Positions 17,451 to 27,204 of a stretch of 64,000 bases of DNA are shown piece after piece. Position 1 is the stretch's first letter. Each line of letters opens with the position of its first letter. The DNA is taken from the NCBI RefSeq assembly GCF_018599195.1, contig NZ_JAHFVK010000001.1, forward strand, positions 1,786,428-1,850,427, in the 5' to 3' direction. The notes beneath the pieces were generated by a model that saw only the letters and a list, made by a program, of their open reading frames with translations, did no database searches and was not told the origin of the DNA. The DNA comes from Croceibacterium selenioxidans (lineage in GTDB: Bacteria; Pseudomonadota; Alphaproteobacteria; Sphingomonadales; Sphingomonadaceae). Both the position numbers and the translations under genes were made by a program.

Positions 17451-18175
17451 TCCTGCGAGTGGCGTCACGTCGGATAAGCGGATGGCTGGCGCGGCCACAA
17501 GTCATCCTCGCCCTGCTCTTCGTGCTGTTCCTCCTCGCCAACGCCGCAGCGGCTTACGCTCACGACATCTCGCAGGCCGACCGCGCCACCGTGCAGCAGA
17601 TCGAGGGGCCGGCGCCGTTCCTGTTCCTCTATCTCGGCGCCAAGCACATGGTCACCGGGATCGACCACGTGCTGTTCCTGATCGGGGTCGTGTTCTTCCT
17701 CTATCGTCTGCGTGACGTGGTCATCTACGTGACGATGTTCACCATCGGCCACTCGCTGACTCTGCTCGGCGGTGTGCTGCTTAACACCGGCGCCAACTCG
17801 TACATCGTCGACGCGATCATCGGCTTCTCGGTCGTCTACAAGGCGTTTGAGAACCTGGGTGGGTTCAAGAAGCTCGGCCTGGCCATCAACACGAAGCTGG
17901 CGGTGTTCGTTTTCGGCCTGTTCCACGGCCTGGGCCTCGCGACCAAGGTTCGCGATCTTGGGCTGTCGGAGGATGGGCTCCTGATAAACCTGATCTCCTT
18001 CAACATCGGCGTCGAAATCGGCCAGGTCCTGGTCCTCGCCGTCGTCGTCACGCTGCTCAATCTGTGGCGGGGCACCCGCTCGTTTGCGCCGAGCGCCTTT
18101 TATGCCAACCTTGCCCTCATGACCGGGGGCTTTGTCCTGATGGGCTACCAACTTACGGGGTATTTTACTTCATGA
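17447..18175 (+). CDS. HupE/UreJ family membrane protein
   Basis: A 242-residue protein with about seven transmembrane segments. Family hallmarks are GAKHMVTGIDHVLFLIGVVFF, TIGHSLTLL and a later FGLFHGLGLA, giving the His/Asp residues thought to bind metal. Members are proposed nickel or other metal permeases, but many occur without hydrogenase or urease, as here. ATG 17447 overlaps the DUF3147 stop. It is followed at once by a membrane-anchored protein. Confidence 0.85.
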   Translation: MILRVASRRISGWLARPQVILALLFVLFLLANAAAAYAHDISQADRATVQQIEGPAPFLFLYLGAKHMVTGIDHVLFLIGVVFFLYRLRDVVIYVTMFTIGHSLTLLGGVLLNTGANSYIVDAIIGFSVVYKAFENLGGFKKLGLAINTKLAVFVFGLFHGLGLATKVRDLGLSEDGLLINLISFNIGVEIGQVLVLAVVVTLLNLWRGTRSFAPSAFYANLALMTGGFVLMGYQLTGYFTS

Positions 18176-18786
18176 CCGACACTGCACCCACTGCCGTTCC
18201 GCCCTCGCGCAAGAAGCTCGTCGTAGGCTCCCTCGCCGCTGTCGCGGTAGCCGCCGTCGCGCTGGTGGTGTTCGTGCTGCCTGCCGAATACGGCATCGAC
18301 CCGACTGGCGCCGGCAAGGCGCTGGGCCTGACCAAGTTGTCAGAGCCGGCGATGAACGAAGAGCAGATCCGCGGGGCAAAGCGTGTGGGCGTCCTCGCCC
18401 TGGCCGAACAACCCCCGCAGCGCACCGACTGGACCGATAGCTGGGAGATCACGCTGCGGCCCTACGAATCGATCGAGCTCAAGTACACGCTCGACAAGGG
18501 CGCCGCGCTCGACTTCACCTGGACCGCTACGGGCCCCCTCTATTACGACATGCACTCGCACCCGTTCGACGGTGGCGACAAGCTGACCGAGACCTACAGC
18601 CTCGGCACCCTTGATCAGATGCACGGCCGCTACGTATCGCAGTTCAGCGGCTTGCACGGATGGTATTGGCAGAACCGCACGATGAGCGACGTCACCTTGT
18701 CGCTGAAGGCGGCCGGGCCGATCACCGAATCGACCTTGTTCGAGATGGGCATCCCGAGAAAGCGCGAGCTTACGCCGCCCAAATGA
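18172..18786 (+). CDS. Transmembrane anchor protein next to HupE
   Basis: A 204-residue protein with one N-terminal TM helix (about 18-40) and a periplasmic beta-rich domain containing YYDMHSHPFDGGD and GLHGWYWQNRT. The His-rich MHSHPFDGG segment suggests metal binding (inference). Genes of this type often follow HupE in proteobacteria. It overlaps hupE by 4 bp (ATGA). Exact role unknown. Confidence 0.72.
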   Translation: MTDTAPTAVPPSRKKLVVGSLAAVAVAAVALVVFVLPAEYGIDPTGAGKALGLTKLSEPAMNEEQIRGAKRVGVLALAEQPPQRTDWTDSWEITLRPYESIELKYTLDKGAALDFTWTATGPLYYDMHSHPFDGGDKLTETYSLGTLDQMHGRYVSQFSGLHGWYWQNRTMSDVTLSLKAAGPITESTLFEMGIPRKRELTPPK

Positions 18787-18916
18787 TCGTTCAGACTTCG
18801 GTCAGAACGGATTTAGTCAATTTGCGACATTTTCCGCCCTTGTTGTCCGGGCGGAATCTCGGCTAGGCGTTCCGGCCTGGCCGAGTGGTCCCTCGGAATA
18901 AGATAGGGGAGTGGGT

Positions 18917-20887
18917 GTGAGAAATTCTTCGCGCGCGGCATCGTATCGCCGCAAGGTCCTTGGCGGCGTTGCGCGCTCGTTAGTGCTGATTTCGGCCCTG
19001 CCCCTGGCAGCTACCGCGGCTTCCGCGCAGGCCCAGTCGCCGACGGCGTTGCCAAAAGCTGACTTCGACTACGCCGGATGGGATGCTTACCTCGGCGGTT
19101 CGGACTCCTCGCAGTATTCCTCGCTGACCCAGATCGACAAGGACAACGTCAATCAGCTGCAGGTCGCCTGGACCTACGAGGCTGGTGACGGACAGCCGCC
19201 GCAGTTCAACCCGATCGTTGCCAACGGGATGATGTACGTCCTCGCGTCGGACGGGAAGATCGCCGCGCTCGATCCCGCCACCGGCAAGGAAATCTGGAAG
19301 AGCGAGACCACCGGCCGCTTCAGCGCCCGCGGCATCAACTACTGGCAGAGCAAGGACGGCAAGGAGCGCCGCCTGATCGCGCTCAACGACGGCCTGCTGC
19401 GCGCGATCGATGCCCGCACCGGCAAGTACATCGACAACTTCAGCGTCGACCTGCGCCAGGCCCTGCCGGAAGGGTCGGTCGTCCCAGGCCGTCCGTTGAT
19501 GACCAACAATCCGGGCCGCATCTTCGAAGACACCATCATCATCTCGCTGCCCGCGGGGGCTTACGATTATCCGTCGTCGCCGGCCGACATCCAGGCCTAC
19601 GACGTGCGCACAGGCGCGCTGAAGTGGACATTCAATGTCGTCCCCCGCGTCGGTGAATTCGGGTCGGACACCTGGCCGGAGAAGGACCGCGAGAAGTTCG
19701 GCGGCGTCCATAACTGGTCGGAGAGCACTCTCGATCCCGAACTGGGGATCATCTACATCCCGACCGGTACGGCCCGCTACGACTTCTACGGCGGCAACCG
19801 CCCGGGCAACAACCTGTTCGCCAACTCGCTGGTGGCGCTCGACGCCCGTACCGGCAAGCGCATCTGGCATTTCCAGACGGTTCACCACGACCTCTGGGAC
19901 TTCGACATGCCCAACGCGCCGAAGCTCATGACCATCACCAAGGACGGGAAGAAGATTCCGGTCGTGGTGGCAGCGTCCAAGCAGGGCTTCATCTTCGTGT
20001 TCGACCGCCGCACGGGCGAGCCCGTGTGGCCGATCGAGGAGCGTCCGGTTCCGGCTTCCGACGTGCCGGGTGAAGTCGCTTCGCCGACGCAGCCCTTCCC
20101 GACCTGGCCGCAGCCCTTCGCGCGACAGAGCTTCACCGAGGCTGACATCAACCCGCTGCTGCCCGACGCGGACAAGGAAAAGCTCAAGCAGTTGCTGCGC
20201 GAAAGCCGCAACGAGGGCCTGTTCACTCCGCCGAGCGCACGGGGCACGATCTCGATGCCCGGCCACAATGGCGGCACCAACTGGGGCAACACCGCCGGCG
20301 ACCCGGTCAACCAGCGCTTCTTCGTGGTCAGCCGCGAGATTCCGGTGCTGATCAAGCTCAACGAGTTGCCCAATGCCGATGCCGTGGCGCGGGCCAAGGA
20401 AAAGATGCCGAACGCGGGACCGGATAACTATCCGTGGACTTCGCCGGTCAACTTCCTGCTGCAGAGCAACGGGATGGTCGCGATCAAGCCGCCGTTCTCG
20501 TTCCTGACCGCCTATGACATGAATACCGGCAACATCATGTGGCGCGTGCCCAACGGCGAAGTCACCACGCTCGAGCAGCAGGGTGTCGAAGGCGTTGGCG
20601 CCCAGGCTCCGCGCGGTGGCCCGGTGGCGACGGCGAGCGGCTTGCTGTTCGTCGGTACTGCGACCGACCGCACGTTCCGCGCCCGTGACGCGGCGACCGG
20701 CAACATCTTGTGGGAATACAAGCTCGATGCCGCGACCGAGGGCGTGCCTGCGGTCTATGAAGTGGGTGGACGTCAATACATCACCATTCCGGTGGGCGGC
20801 GTCGGTCACTTCGCCAACGGCCTCGGCTTGTCGGAGCCCGGCTCCAACAAGTACGTGACCTTCGCTCTTCCGGCGGGACAGCGCTGA
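18917..20887 (+). CDS. PQQ-dependent dehydrogenase, glucose-dehydrogenase-like branch, soluble
   Basis: A 656-residue secreted propeller (signal peptide cleaved near ASAQ), paralogous to those at 12651 and 29048, with RPGNNLF and FQTVHHDLWDFDMP and no haem motif. Start is GTG 18917, with AGGGGAGT upstream; GTG 18911 is also in frame. The gene is followed after one base by a secreted PDLxGxW-family protein, suggesting a shared transcript and joint action in the periplasm. Substrate unknown. Confidence 0.9.
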   Translation: MRNSSRAASYRRKVLGGVARSLVLISALPLAATAASAQAQSPTALPKADFDYAGWDAYLGGSDSSQYSSLTQIDKDNVNQLQVAWTYEAGDGQPPQFNPIVANGMMYVLASDGKIAALDPATGKEIWKSETTGRFSARGINYWQSKDGKERRLIALNDGLLRAIDARTGKYIDNFSVDLRQALPEGSVVPGRPLMTNNPGRIFEDTIIISLPAGAYDYPSSPADIQAYDVRTGALKWTFNVVPRVGEFGSDTWPEKDREKFGGVHNWSESTLDPELGIIYIPTGTARYDFYGGNRPGNNLFANSLVALDARTGKRIWHFQTVHHDLWDFDMPNAPKLMTITKDGKKIPVVVAASKQGFIFVFDRRTGEPVWPIEERPVPASDVPGEVASPTQPFPTWPQPFARQSFTEADINPLLPDADKEKLKQLLRESRNEGLFTPPSARGTISMPGHNGGTNWGNTAGDPVNQRFFVVSREIPVLIKLNELPNADAVARAKEKMPNAGPDNYPWTSPVNFLLQSNGMVAIKPPFSFLTAYDMNTGNIMWRVPNGEVTTLEQQGVEGVGAQAPRGGPVATASGLLFVGTATDRTFRARDAATGNILWEYKLDAATEGVPAVYEVGGRQYITIPVGGVGHFANGLGLSEPGSNKYVTFALPAGQR

Positions 20888-20888
20888 G

Positions 20889-21932
20889 ATGCGCGCGCCG
20901 GTGCTGCTTGCTGCCCTGGCGGCAGTCGCGCTGGCCCCTGTTCCGGGCATGGCGCAGGAGGCCGACCTCACCGTCGTGCCTCCTGCTCCCACGGACTACA
21001 AGGCCAAGACCACGTCCTGGGGCGAGCCCGACTTGCGTGGAGGTTGGCCGATCGATCACCTCAACGGCCGCACGCCGCTGCAGCGCGATCCGGCGCAAGG
21101 CAACCGAGCGTATTTGACCGAGGAGGAGTTCGCGCAGCGCGACCAGGCGGTGCAGCAGCTCGCCAAGCGCTACGAGAACGAAGATTCGCAGGGCACGATG
21201 GGCATCGGTCACTGGGCCGAAGTGGCCAATGCCAACCGGCGCACGAGCTGGATCACTTCACCCGCCAACGGCCGGCTTCCGGAATACACCGCGGAGGGCA
21301 AGCGCCTTTCGGGCGAGATGAAATCGACCTGGCGCCGCAATCAGCCGTTCAACTGGGTCGACGATTTCGACAGCTGGGACCGCTGCATCACGCGCGGCCT
21401 GCCGGCTTCGATGTTCCCGTTCATGTACAACAACGGCAGGCGCATCTTCCAGTCGCCGGGCCTCGTCGCCCTGCAGATGGAGATGGTCCACGAAACCCGC
21501 ATGATCCCGACCGACGGCCGTCCCGGCATCCCGGTGCAGATGCACAACTGGATGGGCGAGAGCCGGGGCCACTGGGAGACCGGCAACACGCTGGTGGTCG
21601 AAACCACCAACTTCCGCCCGGGCCCTTCCGCCACCAACATCGGCACCACCGGTTCACCGCCGGAGAACGACACGCCGGTGAGCGAGCAGGCCAAGATGGT
21701 CGAGCGGTTCACCATGACCGGTCCCGACACGATCATCTACGAATTCACCTGGACCGACCCGGTCGTGTTCACGCAGCCATGGAGCGCCCGCCTGGAATGG
21801 CAGCGCGACGACGACTTCGGAATCTTCGAATACGCCTGCCACGAAGGCAATGTGCAGATCCGCAATTACATCAACGCCTCGCGTGCCGAGCGGGCGCAAG
21901 CAACCCAGCCCGCCAGCGGGGGTTCCCGCTGA
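20889..21932 (+). CDS. Secreted PDLxGxW-family protein, paralogue 1
   Basis: A 347-residue protein with a signal peptide (cleavage near GMAQ). Conserved blocks are SWGEPDLRGGWPI (about 41-53), DSWDRCITRGLPAS, GHWETGNTLVVETTNF, MVERFTMTGPDTIIYEF and FEYACHEGN near the C-terminus. The three paralogues here share these blocks. I know such sequences as conserved hypotheticals in Acidobacteria and sphingomonads, with no proven function. The paired Cys and His in the final block are candidates for a functional site. It lies directly downstream of a PQQ dehydrogenase. Confidence 0.82.
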   Translation: MRAPVLLAALAAVALAPVPGMAQEADLTVVPPAPTDYKAKTTSWGEPDLRGGWPIDHLNGRTPLQRDPAQGNRAYLTEEEFAQRDQAVQQLAKRYENEDSQGTMGIGHWAEVANANRRTSWITSPANGRLPEYTAEGKRLSGEMKSTWRRNQPFNWVDDFDSWDRCITRGLPASMFPFMYNNGRRIFQSPGLVALQMEMVHETRMIPTDGRPGIPVQMHNWMGESRGHWETGNTLVVETTNFRPGPSATNIGTTGSPPENDTPVSEQAKMVERFTMTGPDTIIYEFTWTDPVVFTQPWSARLEWQRDDDFGIFEYACHEGNVQIRNYINASRAERAQATQPASGGSR

Positions 21933-22058
21933 TACAAATTTTTACGTGAGCAGGTCTGTAAGGCCCGCCACCCCAGTGTTAACGTCAGACAACAGGATTT
22001 CAGAAAAGCTTCGCGTCCCTGAGAGAGCAGGCGCGCGACAAACAGGAGAGCCCGCAAG

Positions 22059-23180
22059 ATGAATCGCCAATTTTCCTTCCGCGCCGCCGTGGCGGGCGCC
22101 ATGCTCGCCGCGGTGAGCCTGTCGTCGATCGCGTCGGCCCCGGCTGCCGCCCAGGCGGTTCCGGCCGACCTGACGACGATGCCGCCGGTCCCGACCGACT
22201 ACCAGCCGAAGAAGACTTCGTGGGGCGACCCCGACCTTCGCGGCACCTGGCCGATCGACAACATCGCCAGCCTGCCGATGAACCGCCCGGCCAATTTCGG
22301 GAACCGCTTCTGGCTAACTGAAGAAGAGTTCGCCCAGCGCCAGGCGCAGGCCAACCGTTCGGACCAGGCCTATGACGCAGAAGACAAGGCCGGCCGCATC
22401 GGCATGGGCCACTGGGTCGAATCCGACGCTTCGGGCCGCCGTACCTCGCTGCTCGTCGAACCGGCAAACGGCCAGCTACCCGCGCTGACGCCGCAGGCCG
22501 AAGCGCTCTACAAGGCCGGCCGTTCGAGCTGGACGCCCAACACCAAGTTCAATTGGGTGACCGATTTCGACAGCTGGGATCGTTGCATCAGTCGTGGTTT
22601 CCCCGCCTCGATGCTGCCGTTCCGCTACAACAACGGCATCCGTGTCTACCAGTCGCCGGGTTACGTCACCATTGCGCTGGAAATGCTCGGGACTCGCGTA
22701 ATCCCTATCCGCAGCGGGAATCCGGAACATTGGCCGGAAAACGTCCAAGGCTACCTGGGTAACAGCGTCGGCCACTGGGAAGGCAACACGCTGGTGATCG
22801 AGACCACCAACCTGAAGTCTGGTGACAGCGCCACGCAGGACGCCTTTGCCCGCAACGGTTCGCCGCTCAACATGGCGACCATGGGCGTTCCGCCATGGAA
22901 CACCATCCCGACCAGCCAGCAGGCAAAGGTTGTCGAGCGCCTGACGCCCACCGGACCGGACAACATCATCTACGAGATGACCTATTCGGATCCGGAAGTG
23001 TTCACCGCGCCGTTCACGGCTCGCCTCGACTGGACCCGTAACGACGATTACGGCTTCTTCGAATACGCCTGTCACGAGGGTAACGTGCAGGTCCGCAACT
23101 ACATCACCGCGGATCGCGCCGGCACTCTCGAAAAGGCGTCGGAGTCCGAACTGTCGGCCGAAGCCGGCGGCGCCCACTAA
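22059..23180 (+). CDS. Secreted PDLxGxW-family protein, paralogue 2
   Basis: A 373-residue secreted protein, clearly related over its whole length to the preceding gene (SWGDPDLRGTWPI, DSWDRCISRGFPAS, GHWEGNTLVIETTNL, FEYACHEGNVQVRNYI). The gap of 126 bp to paralogue 1 and the ACAGGAG before the ATG suggest either the same transcript or a second promoter. Tandem duplication followed by divergence is the simplest origin. Function unknown. Confidence 0.82.
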   Translation: MNRQFSFRAAVAGAMLAAVSLSSIASAPAAAQAVPADLTTMPPVPTDYQPKKTSWGDPDLRGTWPIDNIASLPMNRPANFGNRFWLTEEEFAQRQAQANRSDQAYDAEDKAGRIGMGHWVESDASGRRTSLLVEPANGQLPALTPQAEALYKAGRSSWTPNTKFNWVTDFDSWDRCISRGFPASMLPFRYNNGIRVYQSPGYVTIALEMLGTRVIPIRSGNPEHWPENVQGYLGNSVGHWEGNTLVIETTNLKSGDSATQDAFARNGSPLNMATMGVPPWNTIPTSQQAKVVERLTPTGPDNIIYEMTYSDPEVFTAPFTARLDWTRNDDYGFFEYACHEGNVQVRNYITADRAGTLEKASESELSAEAGGAH

Positions 23181-23238
23181 GTCGGACGGCGGGGATCTGA
23201 TAGCGTCTATGCCGCACCTGCGCGGCCCGCGAAACGCA

Positions 23239-23263
23239 GCATCGCCGGTTCTGCCGGCGATGC
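23239..23263 (+). terminator. Hairpin after paralogue 2
   Basis: A 10-bp perfect stem GCATCGCCGG / CCGGCGATGC with a short loop lies 58 bp after the stop codon. No T-run follows, so it may be a weak terminator or an mRNA-stabilising hairpin. Confidence 0.4.
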
Positions 23264-23407
23264 TTACGGAAAGCGGTCAGTCCCTCGCCCCGGTTTTGTC
23301 AGTGATTGCAGTAACTCAGCGCAGCGCCCGCCGGACCCGGTTGGCGCTGTCGCTTTAGGCATGGCCCGCGTCCCAGAGCGCGGCGAGAAGAATAGGGAAG
23401 AGGCCCA

Positions 23408-25045
23408 ATGAACAGAGTGAAATCGTTCCGTGCAGCCCTGGCTTGTGCGGTGCTGGCGATGCCGGTCATGGCTGGCGCGCAGTCCTTGTCCGGTCCCGTG
23501 CAAACGCAGCAGGGCAAGGTCCAGGGCGCGCCCGGCAAGGTCGAGGGCGTCACCGTGTTCAAGGGCATTCCCTTCGCCGCGCCGCCAGTGGGCGATTTGC
23601 GCTGGGCCCAGCCGCAGCAGCCCGCCAAGTGGGAAGGCGTGCGCGACGCAACTCAGTTCGGCGACGTCTGCGTCCAGCCCCCCGCCCCGCAACGCTTCCC
23701 GCCGAACGGGGCGACCGACAGCCCGAACTTCACCGGCATGAGCGAAGACTGCCTCACGCTCAACATCTGGACCCCGGCCAAGAAAGCCGGCGAAAAGCTG
23801 CCCGTGATGGTCTGGCTCTATGGCGGCGCCTACAACGAAGGTGGCGGCAACGCGCCCTTCAGCGAAGGCGACAACCTGGCCGCCAAGGGCGTGGTCATGG
23901 TCACCTTCAACTACCGCGTCGGTCCCTTCGGCTTCTTCTCGCATCCTGAGCTGACCGCTGCCGGCGGCGGCGCTTCGGGCAACCAGGCGCTCGGCGATTC
24001 GATCGCGGTCTTCAAGTGGCTCAAGGCCAACGTCGCCCAGTTCGGCGGAGACCCGAACAACATCACCCTGTTTGGCGAAAGCGCGGGCGCGGCGATGAAC
24101 GGCGGCCTCGTCGGCGCAGCGGGCGCCAAGGGCACCTTCGAGCGCGCGATCGCCCAGAGCGGCGCCTGGATGGGTCTCGGCATCGCGCAGATGCCCAAGC
24201 TCGCCGACATGGAAAAGCGCACGCTAGAGGCGGCTGCCAAGATCAACGCCACCTCGCTCGCCGCCCTCCGCGCCCTTCCGGCCGAAGACATCGCCAAGAA
24301 CTTCCGCGGTCAGGGCATGATCGTCGACGGCAAGATCATCACCGAAGACCTGTCGATCACTTTCGCCGAAGGGCGCCAGAACAAGGTCGACGTGATCTCC
24401 GGCTCGAACGCCAACGAAGGCTCGTTCACCAGCTCGTTCGGCCCGCCGACCACGCTGGCAAGCTGGACCCAGGGCGAAGGCATGCGCTGGGGCAAGCACG
24501 TCGACCTCGGCCGCGCGGCTTACCCCGCGTCCACCGACGCCGAAGCTGCTGCTCAGGCCCCGATGCCGTTCTCCGACACGTTGGCCTGGCATATGCGCTT
24601 GTTCGCCGACAGCCAGGCGAAGACCGGCAACAAGACCTGGACCTACTGGTTCACGCACGAACCGCCCTATGACGAGGGCCGTCCGAACCTGGGCGCCGGC
24701 CACACGGCCGAGATCCCCTATGCGTTCGACAACCTCGCCGCGCCGAGGACTTACCCAGCCGGCAGCTCGGTCACGCAGATGGCCGGAAATCCCCGCGAGG
24801 AAGCCCTGGCCGACCAGATCTCGCAGTACTGGGTGAACTTCGCCCGCACCGGCGATCCGAACGGTCCTGGCCTGCCCCACTGGCCGTCCATGGCCGAGCT
24901 GGGCCCGAACGAGACGATGATCCTCGACGCCGACAACAAGTCGGGCAAGGGCCCGTGGATCACCCCGGCCAAGTCGGAGCTGTTCCAGGCCATGTACGAC
25001 GAACGCGTCGCACAGCCGCTGGGGATTGCAGCCGGCGGAGACTGA
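23408..25045 (+). CDS. Type B carboxylesterase, secreted
   Basis: A 545-residue alpha/beta-hydrolase with a signal peptide (cleavage near AGAQ). FKGIPFAAPPVGDLRW opens the domain, the nucleophile elbow is FGESAGA (Ser about residue 224), and a late GHTAEIPYAF carries the catalytic His. The family hydrolyses carboxylic esters. Located among PQQ dehydrogenases, it may release alcohols that those enzymes then oxidise (inference). Paralogous to the esterase at 44687. Confidence 0.92.
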   Translation: MNRVKSFRAALACAVLAMPVMAGAQSLSGPVQTQQGKVQGAPGKVEGVTVFKGIPFAAPPVGDLRWAQPQQPAKWEGVRDATQFGDVCVQPPAPQRFPPNGATDSPNFTGMSEDCLTLNIWTPAKKAGEKLPVMVWLYGGAYNEGGGNAPFSEGDNLAAKGVVMVTFNYRVGPFGFFSHPELTAAGGGASGNQALGDSIAVFKWLKANVAQFGGDPNNITLFGESAGAAMNGGLVGAAGAKGTFERAIAQSGAWMGLGIAQMPKLADMEKRTLEAAAKINATSLAALRALPAEDIAKNFRGQGMIVDGKIITEDLSITFAEGRQNKVDVISGSNANEGSFTSSFGPPTTLASWTQGEGMRWGKHVDLGRAAYPASTDAEAAAQAPMPFSDTLAWHMRLFADSQAKTGNKTWTYWFTHEPPYDEGRPNLGAGHTAEIPYAFDNLAAPRTYPAGSSVTQMAGNPREEALADQISQYWVNFARTGDPNGPGLPHWPSMAELGPNETMILDADNKSGKGPWITPAKSELFQAMYDERVAQPLGIAAGGD

Positions 25046-25075
25046 GCCCAAACTGGCCCAAAAATGGGAGGGCCA

Positions 25076-27199
25076 ATGAGGGGAAGAATCGGGAGCTATC
25101 GCTCCACCTTGTTGCGGGCCGGCGCTGTCGCCGGCCTGCTGGGCGGAGCCACCCTTGCGGTGGCTCAGTCGGGCACGCCCGGCGTAGCGGAGCAGGTCGC
25201 TTTGGGCCGCACCGCCTACGCCGAGCATTGCTCCGTCTGCCACGGCGAGGCGCTGGCCGGCGGCCAGTTCGCCCCGGCGCTCAAAGGCCCGGGGTTCCTG
25301 GCCAAGTGGGGCAACGCTCCGCTCTCCGACTTGTTCGATTACATCCACCGCTCGATGCCCCCAGCCAACGCCGGGGGACTTCCCGACGATACATACGCCG
25401 CGATCGCCGCGCTGATCCTGAGCGAAAACGGCGCCGCCGAGCCGTCGCGCGTGATTAAAGCGGACGAAATGAGGGGCCTCGCCCTCCCCGCCCCCGCGCA
25501 AGCGGCGCAGAGCGTCGATCAAGGCGTCGGCGGCCTGTCGCACCGCTATCCGCTTCCGCCCGGGCCGCAAGTTCCCGACCGTTTCGCCAACTACACGCCC
25601 GTGACCGAGGCGATGCTGTCGAACCCGGCGCCGGAGAACTGGCTCACCTGGCGGCGCGGCCATAATGGCCAAGGGTATTCGCCGCTCAGCCAGATCGACA
25701 CCGGCAACGTCGACCGCCTGCATATCGCCTGGGCGCAAGCGCTGCCGCCGGGCGCCAACATGAACGAGCCCCTGGTGCGCGACGGCGTGCTCTACGTATT
25801 CGGCTACGGTGACAGCGTACTGGCCTTCGACGCCGCCAGCGGCCGCTCGCTGTGGACCTACCAGCGTCGCGTTCCGCAGGGGACACCGCTCTCGTCCAAG
25901 AAGACGCTGGCGCTCTATGGCGACAAGGTCTTTACCGCGACATCGGACAACCACATGGTCGCGCTGGACGCGCGAACCGGGCGTCCAGTGTGGGACGTGA
26001 AGCTTACCGACAGGCCCGACATGCGCATTCCCGGCGGCCCGCTCGCCGCCGATGGCGTGATCATGCAGGGCCTCGCCACCCAGGCTGCAGGGGGCGGCCT
26101 GATCGTGGCCGTCGATGCCGCGACGGGCGAGCATCTCTGGACCTTCGAAACCGTCGCCAAACCCGGCCAACTGGGAGGGGACACCTGGAACGGTCTGCCC
26201 GGAGATCAACGCAAGGGTGGCTCTGTCTGGACGTCGGGCACTTACGACGCGGCGACGGGCCTGGCCCTGTGGGGCGTAGCGCAGACTTACGACACCGGCC
26301 CATTGCGCGATCTCAAGCCGGGCGAGAATAACGACGCGCTGTTCACCAACGCGACTCTCGCGTTCGAACCGCGATCGGGCAAGCTGCGCTGGTACTTCCA
26401 GCACATGAAGAACGACCAGTACGATCTCGACTGGGTTTTCGACCGGGTAGTCGGCACGATCAACGTCGACGGGAAACCGCGCCGCGTGGTGATCACCGGC
26501 GGCAAGGAAGGCCTGTTCGACGCCGTCGATGCCGAGACGGGAAAATACATCAAGACCGTCGACATGGGCATCCAGGACTTCATCATCGCGATCGATCCGG
26601 TGACCGGCGACAAAACACCCGATCCGGCCAAAGTGCCGGGCCGCGACAAGGGCACGGTATTCGTCTGTCCCCATGGCGGTGGCGGACGCAATTGGACGCC
26701 GACCTCGTTCAACCCGGATTCGCACCACCTGTTTGTCAATGCCCGCGACGTGTGCATGGACATGGTAGCTGCCCAAGGTCCCGGCTTCCTCACCACCGGC
26801 GTCAACATCCAGTACGCTCCTCCGCCCAACGGCGACGGCAACTATGGCGTCCTGCAGGCGATCGACATGGAGAGCGGCAAGGTCCTGTGGGAAACGCGCC
26901 GCCGCCAGACTTTCGACATGGGCATTCTCACCACGGCGGGCGGCGTGCTGTTCACCGGCGGGATGGATCGCCAGTTCCTCGCTTACGACCAGGCCACGGG
27001 CAAGGAGCTGTGGCGCACCGGAGTGAGCGGAGTGCCGAACGCCTCCCCGATCACCTATTCGGTCGACGGAAAACAGTACGTCGCGATGGTAACCGGGCAC
27101 GGCAATCCGCTGGCGTTCGGCATCCCCGACGTGATCCCGGAGACGCAGTTGCCTCCCGTGAATAGCTCGACCTTGTACGTGTTCGCGCTGCCCGATTAG
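25076..27199 (+). CDS. PQQ dehydrogenase with N-terminal cytochrome c domain
   Basis: A 707-residue exported fusion: signal peptide (to about 30), cytochrome c domain with CSVCH at residues 52-56 and the Met of RSMPPANAGG, a linker, then a PQQ propeller from about residue 175 (WRRGHNGQGYSPLSQIDTGNV). In usual quinohaemoproteins the haem domain is C-terminal; here the order is reversed. The start is ATG 25076 with GGGAGGG upstream; the ATG at 25064 overlaps that site. It follows the carboxylesterase by 30 bp and is probably co-transcribed. Confidence 0.9.
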   Translation: MRGRIGSYRSTLLRAGAVAGLLGGATLAVAQSGTPGVAEQVALGRTAYAEHCSVCHGEALAGGQFAPALKGPGFLAKWGNAPLSDLFDYIHRSMPPANAGGLPDDTYAAIAALILSENGAAEPSRVIKADEMRGLALPAPAQAAQSVDQGVGGLSHRYPLPPGPQVPDRFANYTPVTEAMLSNPAPENWLTWRRGHNGQGYSPLSQIDTGNVDRLHIAWAQALPPGANMNEPLVRDGVLYVFGYGDSVLAFDAASGRSLWTYQRRVPQGTPLSSKKTLALYGDKVFTATSDNHMVALDARTGRPVWDVKLTDRPDMRIPGGPLAADGVIMQGLATQAAGGGLIVAVDAATGEHLWTFETVAKPGQLGGDTWNGLPGDQRKGGSVWTSGTYDAATGLALWGVAQTYDTGPLRDLKPGENNDALFTNATLAFEPRSGKLRWYFQHMKNDQYDLDWVFDRVVGTINVDGKPRRVVITGGKEGLFDAVDAETGKYIKTVDMGIQDFIIAIDPVTGDKTPDPAKVPGRDKGTVFVCPHGGGGRNWTPTSFNPDSHHLFVNARDVCMDMVAAQGPGFLTTGVNIQYAPPPNGDGNYGVLQAIDMESGKVLWETRRRQTFDMGILTTAGGVLFTGGMDRQFLAYDQATGKELWRTGVSGVPNASPITYSVDGKQYVAMVTGHGNPLAFGIPDVIPETQLPPVNSSTLYVFALPD

Positions 27200-27204
27200 C
27201 GGAG

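Noticed and set aside
17447..18175. A hydrogenase or urease accessory operon because of HupE
   Set aside because: No hydrogenase, urease or maturation genes lie in the window.
18980..20992. A 670-codon minus-strand open frame opposite the PQQ dehydrogenase at 18917
   Set aside because: Same antisense-shadow pattern; the sense frame has signal peptide and PQQ motifs.
24224..27100. A 958-codon open frame on the minus strand opposite the esterase and PQQ-cytochrome genes
   Set aside because: It is a high-GC codon-position shadow: no recognisable domain, composition rich in Arg/Gly/Ala/His, and both sense genes have clear motifs.
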